From Streptomyces rubiginosohelvolus (GTDB lineage: Bacteria; Actinomycetota; Actinomycetes; Streptomycetales; Streptomycetaceae): a stretch of DNA of 64,000 nucleotides. The notes under the pieces were generated by a model. That model was not told the DNA's origin and searched no databases. It saw nothing but the letters and a program-made list of their open reading frames with translations. Positions 8,430 through 23,224 of the stretch are shown here, one piece after another. Both the position numbers and the translations under genes were made by a program. The number at the start of each line of letters is the position of its first letter. The stretch's first letter is position 1. The DNA lies in the NCBI RefSeq assembly GCF_014649875.1, contig NZ_BMTW01000012.1:169405-233404 (forward strand). Direction: 5' to 3'.

Positions 8430-10397
8430 TCAGCGGGGCGGGACGGCGGGCCTCGCGCACAGGAGCAGCGGGCCCCCGGCCACGGCGGCGTACAGGGTCC
8501 CGGCCCGGCCGGCCAGGGCCGTGCAGCCGCCGGGGGACGTCGGGTCCCGCGGTGGGCCCGGTACACCGGCGCCGGTGAAGGGGACGGGTCCGTCCGCCGG
8601 GCCCGCCGGGAGGCGGGTCCGCAGGCGGCCGTCCTCGGTGACCGCCCACAGTCTGCTGTTCAGCGTGGTGAGCGCGACCGCGCCGCCCGCGTCCCCCAGC
8701 ACCTGCCACGGCCCGTCGAGGGCGAGCGCGGAGAGATGGTGCAGGGTGTCGTCGTGCGGGGTGACGGCGAAGATCCCCGCGTCGCAGAGCGCGATCCCGG
8801 TGGTCCCCGGCGGGACCGTCCCCACCTCGGCCCACTCCTCGCGGCCCTCGACCGGCTCCGGGACGGGGTCGCGGCGCAGCAGCCTGCCGTCCTCCGTGGC
8901 CGCGTACAGCTCCAGCGGCAGCCCGCCCGACGCCTCCCGGGCCGAGGCCAGCGCCCGCACACCGGGGGCCTGTCCGACGGGCCGCCACGGCAGGTTCTGC
9001 CCGGACGGCTCCCGGCACAGCAGCCGGCCCCGGCCGTCCACGCCGAACAGCGCCGACGCGCAGACGGCGAGCGCGTGGACCTCGTCCGGGGACCCGGCGG
9101 CCTCCCACCCGTCACCGGGGGCGGTCCCGCCCAGCCGGTCCAGCACGTTGCGCGTGACGCGGTCCACGACCGGGTCGTCCGCCAGGACGCTGCCCCAGTT
9201 GATCGTGCCCGCGTTGAAGACCGTTCCCGCGCCCAGCCGGAAGACGCCCATCGTGGCCGCCCCGCCCTGCCCGTACTCCCGCCAGTGCCGGAGATCGGCG
9301 GTGGCCAGGACGACGAACGAGGCCGGAGTGCCGTCCGCGCCCGTCGCCCGGGGCACCTCGCCGGTCCACTCCAGGGCGCAGGAGTCCGTCTCGTAGCCGA
9401 GGGCGCCCCGCGCGAAGGGTTCACCGTCCGCCAGCCCCGTACCGGCGAAGGCCCAGTGCCCCGCGAAGCGGACCGTGTAGGCGTCCTTGCGCATCACCGC
9501 CATGCCCTCGCCCCACGCGCCCGCGCCCCGGCGGAAGCTGAGACCGGTCATCGAGTTCTCCGGGCGGTCGACGGGCGAGCTGGACCACTCGACGGTGGTC
9601 CGGCGCGGGTCCGTGGCCGTGACGGGGTCGGTGAGCGCGTCCCGGTGGCAGACCATCGTGCGCCCGTCGTCCTCCAGCCGCATCTGCCACCAGGCGGTGT
9701 TGGCGGCGAAGAAGGCCACGTTGCCGCCCCGGCGGGCGAAGGTCTCGACGCTGTCGCGCATCTCCATCGACCAGTACTCGTCATGGCCGTTGACCACCAG
9801 CAGGCGGTAGTGGGAGAGGAGTTCACCGCCGTCGTGCAGGTCGAGGCCGGAGCACAGGTCGACCGGGTATCCCGCCGAGGGCAGCCAGCGCAGCAGCCCT
9901 TCCTCCCAGCGCTCGGGCGGCGGCCCGCCGCCCGGGGAGGCGAAGGAGACGCGGGCGGCGCGGTGGGGCTGCTCGGAGTAGTAGAGGCCCCGGTGCGGGC
10001 GGCCCGCGTGGGTGTAGGCCCGCCAGGTGGGGAAGGGGATCGAGACGAGGATCCGGGAGGCCGTACCGGGGCGGGCGGCCCGGACGACGAACCAGACCTC
10101 GTGCTCCGCCCCGTCCGTCGCGGGCCGGGTCTCCCCCGGTACGTCGAAGACGGCGCGGCACAGGGCGCTGGGCCACTCGGGCGGCACGTCCAAAGTCCAG
10201 TCCGGTCCGGTCATCGCGGCGGTGAGGAGCGGTTCGCCGCTGATGGCGTCGCTGATCCGCACCCGGACCGGGGCCGACGGACCGGCGCCGGTCAGGTGGA
10301 ACGGGAGCCTGCCGCCCTGGACGCACGAGGTGCGGTCCGCCCAGGCCCGCAGGGGTTCGCCCGAGGCCAGGGCCGGGGCGGGCTCGGCGGTGGTCAC
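8430..10397 (-). CDS. N,N-dimethylformamidase-beta-like protein, last gene of the NRPS operon
   Basis: Residues of about 20-320 match the large C-terminal domain of N,N-dimethylformamidase subunit beta: THAGRPHRGLYYSEQP, VVNGHDEYWSMEMRD, RRGGNVAFFAANTAWWQ and the later FNAGTINWG. In the characterised enzyme this subunit hydrolyses the formamide bond. The remaining part has several repeated blade-like segments (LYAATEDGRL, IFAVTPHDDTL, LWAVTEDGRL, LYAAVAGGPL), probably a small beta-propeller. No signal peptide is seen. The GTG at 10397 overlaps the stop of the free condensation-domain gene in GTGA, so it should be translated with the operon. A role in cleaving or forming an amide, or in removing an N-formyl group from the peptide, is inference. 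Confidence 0.7.
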   Translation of the reverse strand: MTTAEPAPALASGEPLRAWADRTSCVQGGRLPFHLTGAGPSAPVRVRISDAISGEPLLTAAMTGPDWTLDVPPEWPSALCRAVFDVPGETRPATDGAEHEVWFVVRAARPGTASRILVSIPFPTWRAYTHAGRPHRGLYYSEQPHRAARVSFASPGGGPPPERWEEGLLRWLPSAGYPVDLCSGLDLHDGGELLSHYRLLVVNGHDEYWSMEMRDSVETFARRGGNVAFFAANTAWWQMRLEDDGRTMVCHRDALTDPVTATDPRRTTVEWSSSPVDRPENSMTGLSFRRGAGAWGEGMAVMRKDAYTVRFAGHWAFAGTGLADGEPFARGALGYETDSCALEWTGEVPRATGADGTPASFVVLATADLRHWREYGQGGAATMGVFRLGAGTVFNAGTINWGSVLADDPVVDRVTRNVLDRLGGTAPGDGWEAAGSPDEVHALAVCASALFGVDGRGRLLCREPSGQNLPWRPVGQAPGVRALASAREASGGLPLELYAATEDGRLLRRDPVPEPVEGREEWAEVGTVPPGTTGIALCDAGIFAVTPHDDTLHHLSALALDGPWQVLGDAGGAVALTTLNSRLWAVTEDGRLRTRLPAGPADGPVPFTGAGVPGPPRDPTSPGGCTALAGRAGTLYAAVAGGPLLLCARPAVPPR

Positions 10398-12013
10398 GGC
10401 CGGCCGCCTCCCGCCGTCTCCAGCAGGGTGCGGAGCTCCGTCAGCGGGGGCGGCGCCCCGGCCGCGCTCGCCACGATCAGCTCCTCCATCGCGTAGAGGT
10501 GCGCGCGGATCGCCTCCGGCGGCAGATACGCGGTGTCGGCGGTCAGCGACACCGCGAGCGCGTCGCCCTCCTCGGTGACGTGCAGGCAGTAGCGGCACGC
10601 CACCCGGTCCTGGGTCGCCGGGAAACCGAAGGTGGTCCGCCGCCGGGCCTCAGCCAGCTCCCCGGCTGCGGCCGAGGGGCCCCCGGGCAGTGCCCGTTCG
10701 ACCAGGCGCATGTCGTTGAAGCAGCAGTACGGGTGCACGTCGGTGCCGTACTCCGCGCTCAGCCGCTCCCCCAGCGCGTCCCACTCCACGGGGTCGTACA
10801 CCGCGGCCCGGTACGCGCGCAGGGCGGCCCGGTAGGCGGCGGGGAGGAGGCCGGTGAACGTGCCCGCGAGACCGGCGGTTTCGGCGGGACCGGACGGCTC
10901 CCTGGGCCCGGGCGGCTCCGCGGGACCGGACGGCTCCCTCGCCCCGGGGGACTCCGCGAGACCGGCCGTCTCCGCCAGGTCGAGGATGAACAGGCCGTCC
11001 TGCGACAGCGTCGAGACCAGGTCGCGCAGCGCCCCGGCGGTGCGGTTGCCGACGATCGGCAGCACGGCCGCCGTGCGGTGTCCCTCTCCGGCCGCGACCA
11101 GGGCGGCCGACGCGGTGAGCAGCACGGTCGAGCCGCTGACCCGGTGCGCCGCCGCCACCGTGCCGACCGCCCGGGCCAGGGCGGGGGACACCAGTCGCCC
11201 GGTCCAGAAGCGCGGGGTGCGGGGCTCCGCGCGCGGGTCGGGGAACATCGTGGGGGGCGCGGCCCGGTAGCCCGCATCCCAGTGCGCGAGGGCCGCCGCC
11301 CCTCGCCGCCGGCCCGCCGCCGCGTGCTGGTCGCGGGCGAGGTCCAGCGGGGTGGTGGCGGGCGGCCGGCCTGCCGAGCCGCGCCGGACCAGCAGGCGCA
11401 GATCCCGTACGAGGATCTCGGCGGCGTGTCCGTCGGCGGCGAGGTGGCACAGGACCAGTACGGCGTGGGTCACCCGGTCGCCCGCGGTGACGAGGGCCGC
11501 GCGGACGGGCCACTCCGCCGGGTAGTCGAAACGGGTGGAGGACAGCCGGCCGAGCAGCGCGTCCGCCTCGGCCGCCGCCTCCGGGAGCCCGGCGGCCCGG
11601 GTGATCGTCACGGTCAGGGTTCCGGCGTCCGTGAGGCTCTGGGCGGGCTCCCCGTCCTGCGGCAACAGCAGCCGGGTGCGCAGCGACTCGTGCCGCTCCA
11701 TCAGGTGCGCCAGCGCCCTCAGCGCCTCGGGGACGGTCACCGGTCGGCCCCGGTCGGCCAGCGGGAGGACGCGGCCGATGTTGAAGTAGTGGTCGTTGGG
11801 CGCGGTGCGGCGAATCGCGTGCCAGATGGCCCGTTGGCCCCAGGTGAGCGGGGCGCGGCCGGACCGCTCCCCCTGGAAGGCGACGTCGCGGCGCGTATAG
11901 GAGCACGCCCCGGAGGGGACCGGGCCGCCGGGCACCCCGGCCTTCTCCGGCTCCGTGTCCGCCGGCACCGCCGCGGCCCGCAGCCCGGCGGCCGTCACCG
12001 TCCCTTCAGGCAT
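10394..12013 (-). CDS. Free-standing NRPS condensation-domain protein
   Basis: The 539-residue protein has a single condensation fold. PLTWGQRAIWHAI near residue 56 corresponds to motif C1, and CHLAADGHA at 189-197 corresponds to the active-site motif HHxxxDG. The first His is replaced by Cys189, while the catalytic second His190 and the Asp-Gly are kept. A Pro/Gly/Ser-rich repeated insert (GPAEPPGPREPSGPAETAG region, residues about 341-381) lies in the second half. Such free domains join a carrier-bound acyl or aminoacyl group to an amine or another carrier. It overlaps the carrier gene by 8 bases and the amidase-like gene by 4, so it probably works with the free carrier. Confidence 0.82.
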   Translation of the reverse strand: MPEGTVTAAGLRAAAVPADTEPEKAGVPGGPVPSGACSYTRRDVAFQGERSGRAPLTWGQRAIWHAIRRTAPNDHYFNIGRVLPLADRGRPVTVPEALRALAHLMERHESLRTRLLLPQDGEPAQSLTDAGTLTVTITRAAGLPEAAAEADALLGRLSSTRFDYPAEWPVRAALVTAGDRVTHAVLVLCHLAADGHAAEILVRDLRLLVRRGSAGRPPATTPLDLARDQHAAAGRRRGAAALAHWDAGYRAAPPTMFPDPRAEPRTPRFWTGRLVSPALARAVGTVAAAHRVSGSTVLLTASAALVAAGEGHRTAAVLPIVGNRTAGALRDLVSTLSQDGLFILDLAETAGLAESPGAREPSGPAEPPGPREPSGPAETAGLAGTFTGLLPAAYRAALRAYRAAVYDPVEWDALGERLSAEYGTDVHPYCCFNDMRLVERALPGGPSAAAGELAEARRRTTFGFPATQDRVACRYCLHVTEEGDALAVSLTADTAYLPPEAIRAHLYAMEELIVASAAGAPPPLTELRTLLETAGGGRP

Positions 12014-12296
12014 CGTTGCCTCCGTCCGCCGCCACGCCCAGCCCGGCCAGGTGGCCGACCAGGCCGTCGAGGTCGTCCAGGAACCGGAACGGACCGTCCA
12101 GGTCGAGAACGATCCCGAACTCCTCCTCCACCGCGTCGATCAGCCGCAGAAGCGCCAGGGACGTCACGCCCAGAGCGGTCAACGAGACTCCCGCTCCCAG
12201 CAGTTCCTCCTCCGTGACCTCGCCGTCGGTGGCACGGGAGACCAGGACGGCGACCCTGCCCCGCAGCGCGGCCTCCGCGGCGGCCGGGGCCGTCAC
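12006..12296 (-). CDS. Free-standing acyl/peptidyl carrier protein
   Basis: The 96-residue product has the carrier fold with the phosphopantetheine Ser in LGVTSLALLRLID (Ser46), preceded by an acidic helix and followed by VEEEFGIVLDLDGPF. The Asp usually before the Ser is Thr here. The GTG at 12296 overlaps the MbtH stop as GTGA, and a longer upstream frame was rejected because it would run through mbtH. With the free AMP ligase of the operon it likely forms a loading pair: the ligase makes an acyl adenylate and passes it to this carrier. Confidence 0.85.
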   Translation of the reverse strand: MTAPAAAEAALRGRVAVLVSRATDGEVTEEELLGAGVSLTALGVTSLALLRLIDAVEEEFGIVLDLDGPFRFLDDLDGLVGHLAGLGVAADGGNDA

Positions 12297-12496
12297 CGGC
12301 CCTGCTCCGCGAGGCGGCGGCGCAGACTCAGCGGGCGGATGTCCTCCCAGACCCGGTCGACATAGGCCATGCACTCCTCCTCGGATCCCGTGAACCCTTC
12401 CGCCCGCCAGCCGGCCGGAGGCTCCGTCCGGGCGGGCCACAGGGCGTGCTGCTCCTCGTCGTTGACGACCACCTGGTATGCCGTCGCGTCGCTCAT
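12293..12496 (-). CDS. MbtH family NRPS partner
   Basis: The 67-residue protein has the diagnostic MbtH pattern: NDEEQHALWP, PAGWR, a Gly after it, and VWEDIRPLSLRRRL with the conserved Trp, Asp and Arg-Pro. MbtH proteins bind adenylation domains and are often needed for their folding or activity. Here it immediately follows the Gly-like module (ATGA overlap) and precedes the carrier gene, so it probably assists one or more adenylation domains of this operon. Confidence 0.95.
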   Translation of the reverse strand: MSDATAYQVVVNDEEQHALWPARTEPPAGWRAEGFTGSEEECMAYVDRVWEDIRPLSLRRRLAEQGR

Positions 12497-15400
12497 CGCT
12501 GCTCTCCTTCTGCTGCTGCCTGGGCCGTCCGTCCCGTCCCCGCCGCCGGTCGGCGGAGTTCGCCCACCACGGCCGAGATCTCGGCGAGCGTCGGGGTGTC
12601 GAAGAAGCCGTCGAGGGGCACCTCGACGCCGAGCCGCTTGCGGATCCGGGCGGCGATGGCGGTGATCGTCAGGGAGTGGCCGCCCAGGTCGAAGAGGTCC
12701 TCGTCCGGGCCGATGTCGTCGAGCCGCAGCACCTCCTGCCAGATCTCCCGCACCACGGCGGCGTCCCCCTCGGGTGCGGCCGTGGGGCCGTCGGCCGCGT
12801 CCGCCCCGTCCGGCCGGGTCCTGGGGGCCGCCGGCAGCCGGGCCCGGTCCACCTTGCCGTTCGGGGTGAGCGGCAGCGCGGCCAGCGGAACCCAGGCGGC
12901 CGGGATCATCGCGGCGGGGAGCGTACGGGCGAGATGGGCGCGCAGGTCGTCGGCGGCCGGGGCCTCCGGGCCGCCCGGGGCCCCGACCGTGTACGCCACC
13001 AGCCGCTCCTGGCCGGACCCCCCGGCGCCCTCGCCCTCCCCCGGGTCCAGCACGACCACCGCCTGCGCCACCCCGGGGTGCTCGGCGAGCCGGGCCTCGA
13101 TCTCGCCCAGCTCGATCCGGTGGCCCCGCAGCTTCACCTGGGTGTCGAGACGTCCCGCGAACTCCAGCCGCCCGTCCGGCAGTCGGCGTACCAGATCACC
13201 TGTGCGGTACATCCGGGAACCCGGCGGCCCCCACGGGTCCGGCACGAAGCACCGGGCCGTCAGCCCGGGGCGGCCCCGGTAGCCGTGCGCCACACCCGCG
13301 CCCCCGAGGTGCAGTTCGCCGGGAAGGCCGTCGGGGACGGGTCCGCCGTGCTCGTCCAGCACGTACGCCCGGGTGGCGGCCAGCGGGCGGCCGATGGTCA
13401 CCGGTTCGCCGGGGGACGGTTCGGCCAGTGTGGACCAGACGGTGGTCTCGGTTGGCCCGTACACGTTGAACAACCGGCCCACGACGGAGCCCAGTTCGGC
13501 GGCGAGCGGCCCGGGAAGCGCCTCACCCCCGGCCAGGACGACGAGTCCGGGGCGGTGCAGCCCGGCGGCCAGCATCAGCCGCCAGCCACTCGGGGTGGCC
13601 TGGACATGGGTGACGTCATGGGCGTCGATCAGCTGCAGCAGGGCGGCGCCGTCACGCTGCCGCTCCTCCGGCACCAGGACGACCCGGCCGCCGGTGGTCA
13701 GGGGCAGCAGCAGTTCCACGGTGGAGATGTCGAAGGACAGCGAGGTCAGCCCCAGCCAGCGGTGGCCCGGGGTGGCCTCCAGCCGGTCGGCCAGGGAGCC
13801 GAGCAGGTTGGCGAGGGCGCCGTGCGGGACCTCGACGCCCTTGGGCCGCCCCGTGGAGCCGGAGGTGTAGAGGACATAGGCGGGGTGATCGCCGGTCGGG
13901 GCGGCCGTCCGCCCACGCGGTGGCGCGCCGGTCGCCGAGGCCTGAGGGGACAGCACGGGCAGCCCGCCCGGCAGCCCCTCCGGTACCGGTCCCTCGACCA
14001 CGAGGGCGGACAGCCGGGCATCCGCGCGGACGAAGGCGAGCCGGTCGGCCGGGTAGCCGGGATCCAGCGGTACGTAGGCGGCTCCGGCGGACAACGTTCC
14101 CAGCAGCGCGGTAAGTTCGGCCACCGAACGGGACACCTGGACGCCGACGAGGTCTCCTGCACCAATGCCCTCGGCGGCCAGCCGGTCGGCGAAAGCCTCC
14201 ACGGCCGTGTGCAGTTCACCGTAGGAGAGTTCCGTGCCGTCGGCCGCCACCACGGCCACCGCCCCGGGCGTCGCGGCGGCCTGCTCCGCGAACATGCCCA
14301 CCACCGTGGCGTCCGCCGGGCGGGCCGCAGCCGTCCCGTTGCCCGCGTACAACGCCCGGTCCAGCTCGTCGCCCGGCAGCAGCGGCAGGTCGGCGAGACG
14401 GAGGCCGGGGTCGGCGAGCACCGCGTCCAGCAGGGTGCGGAAGTGGCCGACGATCCGGGCGGGCGCACCGGGCGCGAAGGCGTCGGCCCGGTACTGGAAC
14501 GAGGCGTCCAACCGGTCCGGTCCTGAGACCAGGTGGAGGTGGGCCAGGTTGCGCACGGCGTGCGGGAAGCCGATCCAGTCCACCTCGACGTCCGGGGCTT
14601 CCAGCGCCTCCCAGCCGGTGCGGCGGCGGTAGCTGACCGAGAGCGGGGTGAGCGCGGTGCGCGGGGTGAGGCCGCGCACCGCCCGGCCGAGCGGGACCGG
14701 GCGGTGGCCGTAGAGGGCCGCCAGCTCGGACCGGACGTCCCGGGCGAAGTCGGCGAAGCTCCGGTGCGGGTCGGGGCGGGTGAAAACGGGCAGCTCGTTG
14801 ACGTACAGGCCGATGTGCTCGGGGCTCCCCGGGCGGCGGGTGGACAGTTCCACGGCGGTGGCGGGCGAGCTGTTGCCGTAGCGGAGCAGCAGAGTGTGCC
14901 AGAGGGCGAGGAGCAGTTCGAAGCGGGTGACGCCGAGGGAGCGCGCGGTGTCGGCGAGACGGGCGAGAAGCGATCCCTCAAGGGTGAACGGCACGGCGTC
15001 CCCGGGCGCGGGTGCGGTGGCGTCCCGTGCGTCGACGGGAAGGCCGGGCAGCGCGGGGGCGGCCGGGTCCGTCCAGCGGTCCGCCCAGAACTCCCTTGCC
15101 GCTTGCGCTTCTTCGGCGGTCGGCTCCAGCTGACCGGTGGGCTCGGCCTTCTCCGGGCCGGCGTGCGTCTCCGGGCCGGCGTACGTCTCCACGCCCAGGA
15201 TCTCGGCGAGCAGGATGTCCTTCGAGGTGCCGTCGAGCACCAGGTGGTGGGCGACGGCGTGCAGGACCGGATGGCCGTCACCGGTGCTCACGAGCGCGAA
15301 CCGGACGAGCGGACCCTCGGCCAGGTCGAAGGCGCGGGTGCTCTCCGCCGCGAGCAGGGCATCGAGGCCGTCGGACGCGCAGGTCAGGCGGCGCAGTCCG

Positions 15401-15678
15401 GGGGCCGGTCCGGCGGCCGGGACGAGCACGGGTCCCTCCGGGTCCACCCGGGACAGCAGCACCGGATGCCGGGCGAGGAGCCGGGCGCACCCGGCGGCGA
15501 GGGCCGCCGCGTCGGGTGCCGTCGGGCCGGTGAACCGGGCGGTCACCACCAGGTGGTGGGCGGCCCCGGGGTTCAGCACCTGTTCGGTGACCCACATGCC
15601 GTGCTGGGCAGGACCGAGCCCGGCGGGCAGGGCAGGGGCGGAAGAAGCTTGCGGGGAAGGGGAGTTCGGGTTGGTCAT
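12493..15678 (-). CDS. NRPS module C-A-T, predicted glycine-activating
   Basis: The 1061-residue protein has a condensation domain (AHHLVLDG, HH at 144-145 and Asp149), an adenylation domain (YTSGSTGRPKG, NVYGPTETT, YRTGDLV, NGKVDR) and a carrier domain with Ser1002 in DLGGHSLT. Reading the binding-pocket positions by eye against GrsA gives D-I-V-Q-L-G-V-V-W. This is close to the known glycine code D-I-L-Q-L-G-L-I-W, so glycine or a small residue is likely. No epimerase, methyltransferase or thioesterase is present. The start overlaps the stop of the AMP ligase (ATGA). It lacks release machinery, so its product must pass to another module. Confidence 0.9.
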   Translation of the reverse strand: MTNPNSPSPQASSAPALPAGLGPAQHGMWVTEQVLNPGAAHHLVVTARFTGPTAPDAAALAAGCARLLARHPVLLSRVDPEGPVLVPAAGPAPGLRRLTCASDGLDALLAAESTRAFDLAEGPLVRFALVSTGDGHPVLHAVAHHLVLDGTSKDILLAEILGVETYAGPETHAGPEKAEPTGQLEPTAEEAQAAREFWADRWTDPAAPALPGLPVDARDATAPAPGDAVPFTLEGSLLARLADTARSLGVTRFELLLALWHTLLLRYGNSSPATAVELSTRRPGSPEHIGLYVNELPVFTRPDPHRSFADFARDVRSELAALYGHRPVPLGRAVRGLTPRTALTPLSVSYRRRTGWEALEAPDVEVDWIGFPHAVRNLAHLHLVSGPDRLDASFQYRADAFAPGAPARIVGHFRTLLDAVLADPGLRLADLPLLPGDELDRALYAGNGTAAARPADATVVGMFAEQAAATPGAVAVVAADGTELSYGELHTAVEAFADRLAAEGIGAGDLVGVQVSRSVAELTALLGTLSAGAAYVPLDPGYPADRLAFVRADARLSALVVEGPVPEGLPGGLPVLSPQASATGAPPRGRTAAPTGDHPAYVLYTSGSTGRPKGVEVPHGALANLLGSLADRLEATPGHRWLGLTSLSFDISTVELLLPLTTGGRVVLVPEERQRDGAALLQLIDAHDVTHVQATPSGWRLMLAAGLHRPGLVVLAGGEALPGPLAAELGSVVGRLFNVYGPTETTVWSTLAEPSPGEPVTIGRPLAATRAYVLDEHGGPVPDGLPGELHLGGAGVAHGYRGRPGLTARCFVPDPWGPPGSRMYRTGDLVRRLPDGRLEFAGRLDTQVKLRGHRIELGEIEARLAEHPGVAQAVVVLDPGEGEGAGGSGQERLVAYTVGAPGGPEAPAADDLRAHLARTLPAAMIPAAWVPLAALPLTPNGKVDRARLPAAPRTRPDGADAADGPTAAPEGDAAVVREIWQEVLRLDDIGPDEDLFDLGGHSLTITAIAARIRKRLGVEVPLDGFFDTPTLAEISAVVGELRRPAAGTGRTAQAAAEGEQR

Positions 15679-17344
15679 CGCAGGGCCTCGTCGTCCAGGA
15701 GCAGGCGCAGCTCGCGCTTGAGGATCTTGCCGCCCTCGTTGCGCGGCAGGGAGGGGTGGAACAGCAGGCGCGCGGGGAGTTCGTGGGCCGCGAGCCGGTC
15801 GAGCAGGAAGGTCCGCAGGGCCGGCACGGTCAGCTCACCGCGTGGCACGACGACGGCGGCGACGACCGCGCCCAGGACGGGGTGCGGCACACCGAACGCC
15901 GCCGCGTCCGCGACCGTCGGGTGGGCGTGCAGCGCGTCCTCGACCTGGAGCGTCGAGACCTTGTGCGCACCGGACTTGATGACGTCCCGCTCCCGGTCGA
16001 GCAGGTGCAGGTACCCGTCCTCGTCCACCCGTCCGAGGTCGCCCATCCGCACCCAGCGGCCCCGGAAGACCTCCGGGCCGCCGTTCGCGGGGCCTCGGAC
16101 GACTGCCGCCCCGCTGCCGGCTCCGTCGAGGTAGGCGCGGGGGGCGGTGGGGCTGCGGAGCCAGACCTCGCCCGGCTCGCCGGGCGGCAGGGGCGTTCCG
16201 TCGGGGGCCGTGATCCGCAGGTCGCGCAGGTCGGCGGGGCGTCCCGGGGAGTCGGGGCGGTCGGGGTCGAAGAGCAGGGTGATCTGGGCGGGCGCGGCCT
16301 CGGTGGAGGTGTAGTAGTTGACGATTTGGGCGCGCGGGAAGGCCCGGGCCAGGCCGAGCGCCACGGGCCCCGGCAGGGCGGCGGCGGTGGAGCCGACGAG
16401 CCGGACGGTGTCGGTGGCGTACCGGCGGGCGGCCTGTGAGCCGAGCAGTTCGATGGCCATGGCCGGGACGAGGAACACGCTGCCGACCCCGTACTCCTCG
16501 ATGAGCCGCGCGAACCGCCCCGGGGTGAACTGCGGGGTGGCCACGGCGGTGGCCGCCGAGTCCAGGGCGTTGACCAGCATGGTCTGCCCGGCGTTGGTGC
16601 CGACGGGGAAGGCGTGCAGGAAGTGACGGGAGTGCCGCAGGGGGCGGCGGCGTTCGTCGGACGTACAGCCGTGCACCAGGTTGGCGTGGGTCGCGGTGAC
16701 GCCCTTGGGGGTTCCGGTCGTGCCGGAGGTGTAGAGGATCTGGGCGAGGGCGGCGGGGTCGGGCGGGTCCGGGAGGCCGTGGTCGGTGGCCGGTCCCGCT
16801 CCGGATCCCGTTCCGTCCTCCGCTTCCGCCCCGGGCCCGGCCGAGGTTCCGCTTCCCGCCCCCGTCCCGGCTTCCGACCCGATCTCCTCCTCCGTCGCCG
16901 ACCACACCCCCGCCGGAAGCAGATCCGGCGGCAGGTCCGCGCCGCCCGGTTGCAGCAGGGCCGTGGCCCCGCTGTCGGCGAGGACATGGGCGCTGGTCGC
17001 CGGGGACTGCCGGTCGGAGAGGGGTACGGCGACGCAGCCGGCGCGGAGGACGGCGCAGTAGGCGACGGCGTACGCGATCCAGTCGCCGCCACCGTAACGG
17101 AGCACGACCCGTGCTCCTGGCCGCAGGCCACGGTCCCTCAGTCCGGCGGCGAGCGCCGAGGACCGGTCGCGCCACGCGCCGAAGGTCAGGGAATGGCTGC
17201 CGCAGATCAGCGCGGTGCGCCCGGGGTCGGTGGCGGCCCGGAGGTCGAGGAGGGCGGGGAGACTGCGGGGCGGCGGCACGGCGGTCCGCACCCGGCCCCC
17301 CGGGGAGGCGGCGCCCGTCGGACGGCTGCCCGAAGTGGCGGCGC

Positions 17345-17348
<4 letters not shown>
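15675..17348 (-). CDS. Free-standing AMP-dependent acyl ligase
   Basis: The 557-residue protein is a class I adenylate-forming enzyme with YTSGTTGTPKGV, an unusual NYYTSTEAA in place of the common YGxTE core, MGDLG, SGAHKVSTLQVEDAL at the hinge, and the C-terminal catalytic Lys in GGKILKREL. It has no carrier or condensation domain. A Gly/Ala/Ser/Glu-rich low-complexity insert precedes the nucleotide-binding motif. The substrate pocket does not look like an amino-acid type, so I infer that it activates a carboxylic acid (fatty, short-chain or aryl) and loads it on the free carrier at 12006-12296. The GTG start overlaps the NRPS-MFS stop (GTGA). Confidence 0.85.

Positions 17349-23220
<5,872 letters not shown>

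Positions 23221-23224
<4 letters not shown>

Noticed and set aside
13740..15290. Alternative minus-strand frames of several hundred codons inside the NRPS genes
   Set aside because: They are Pro/Arg/Ser-rich out-of-phase readings of NRPS coding DNA.
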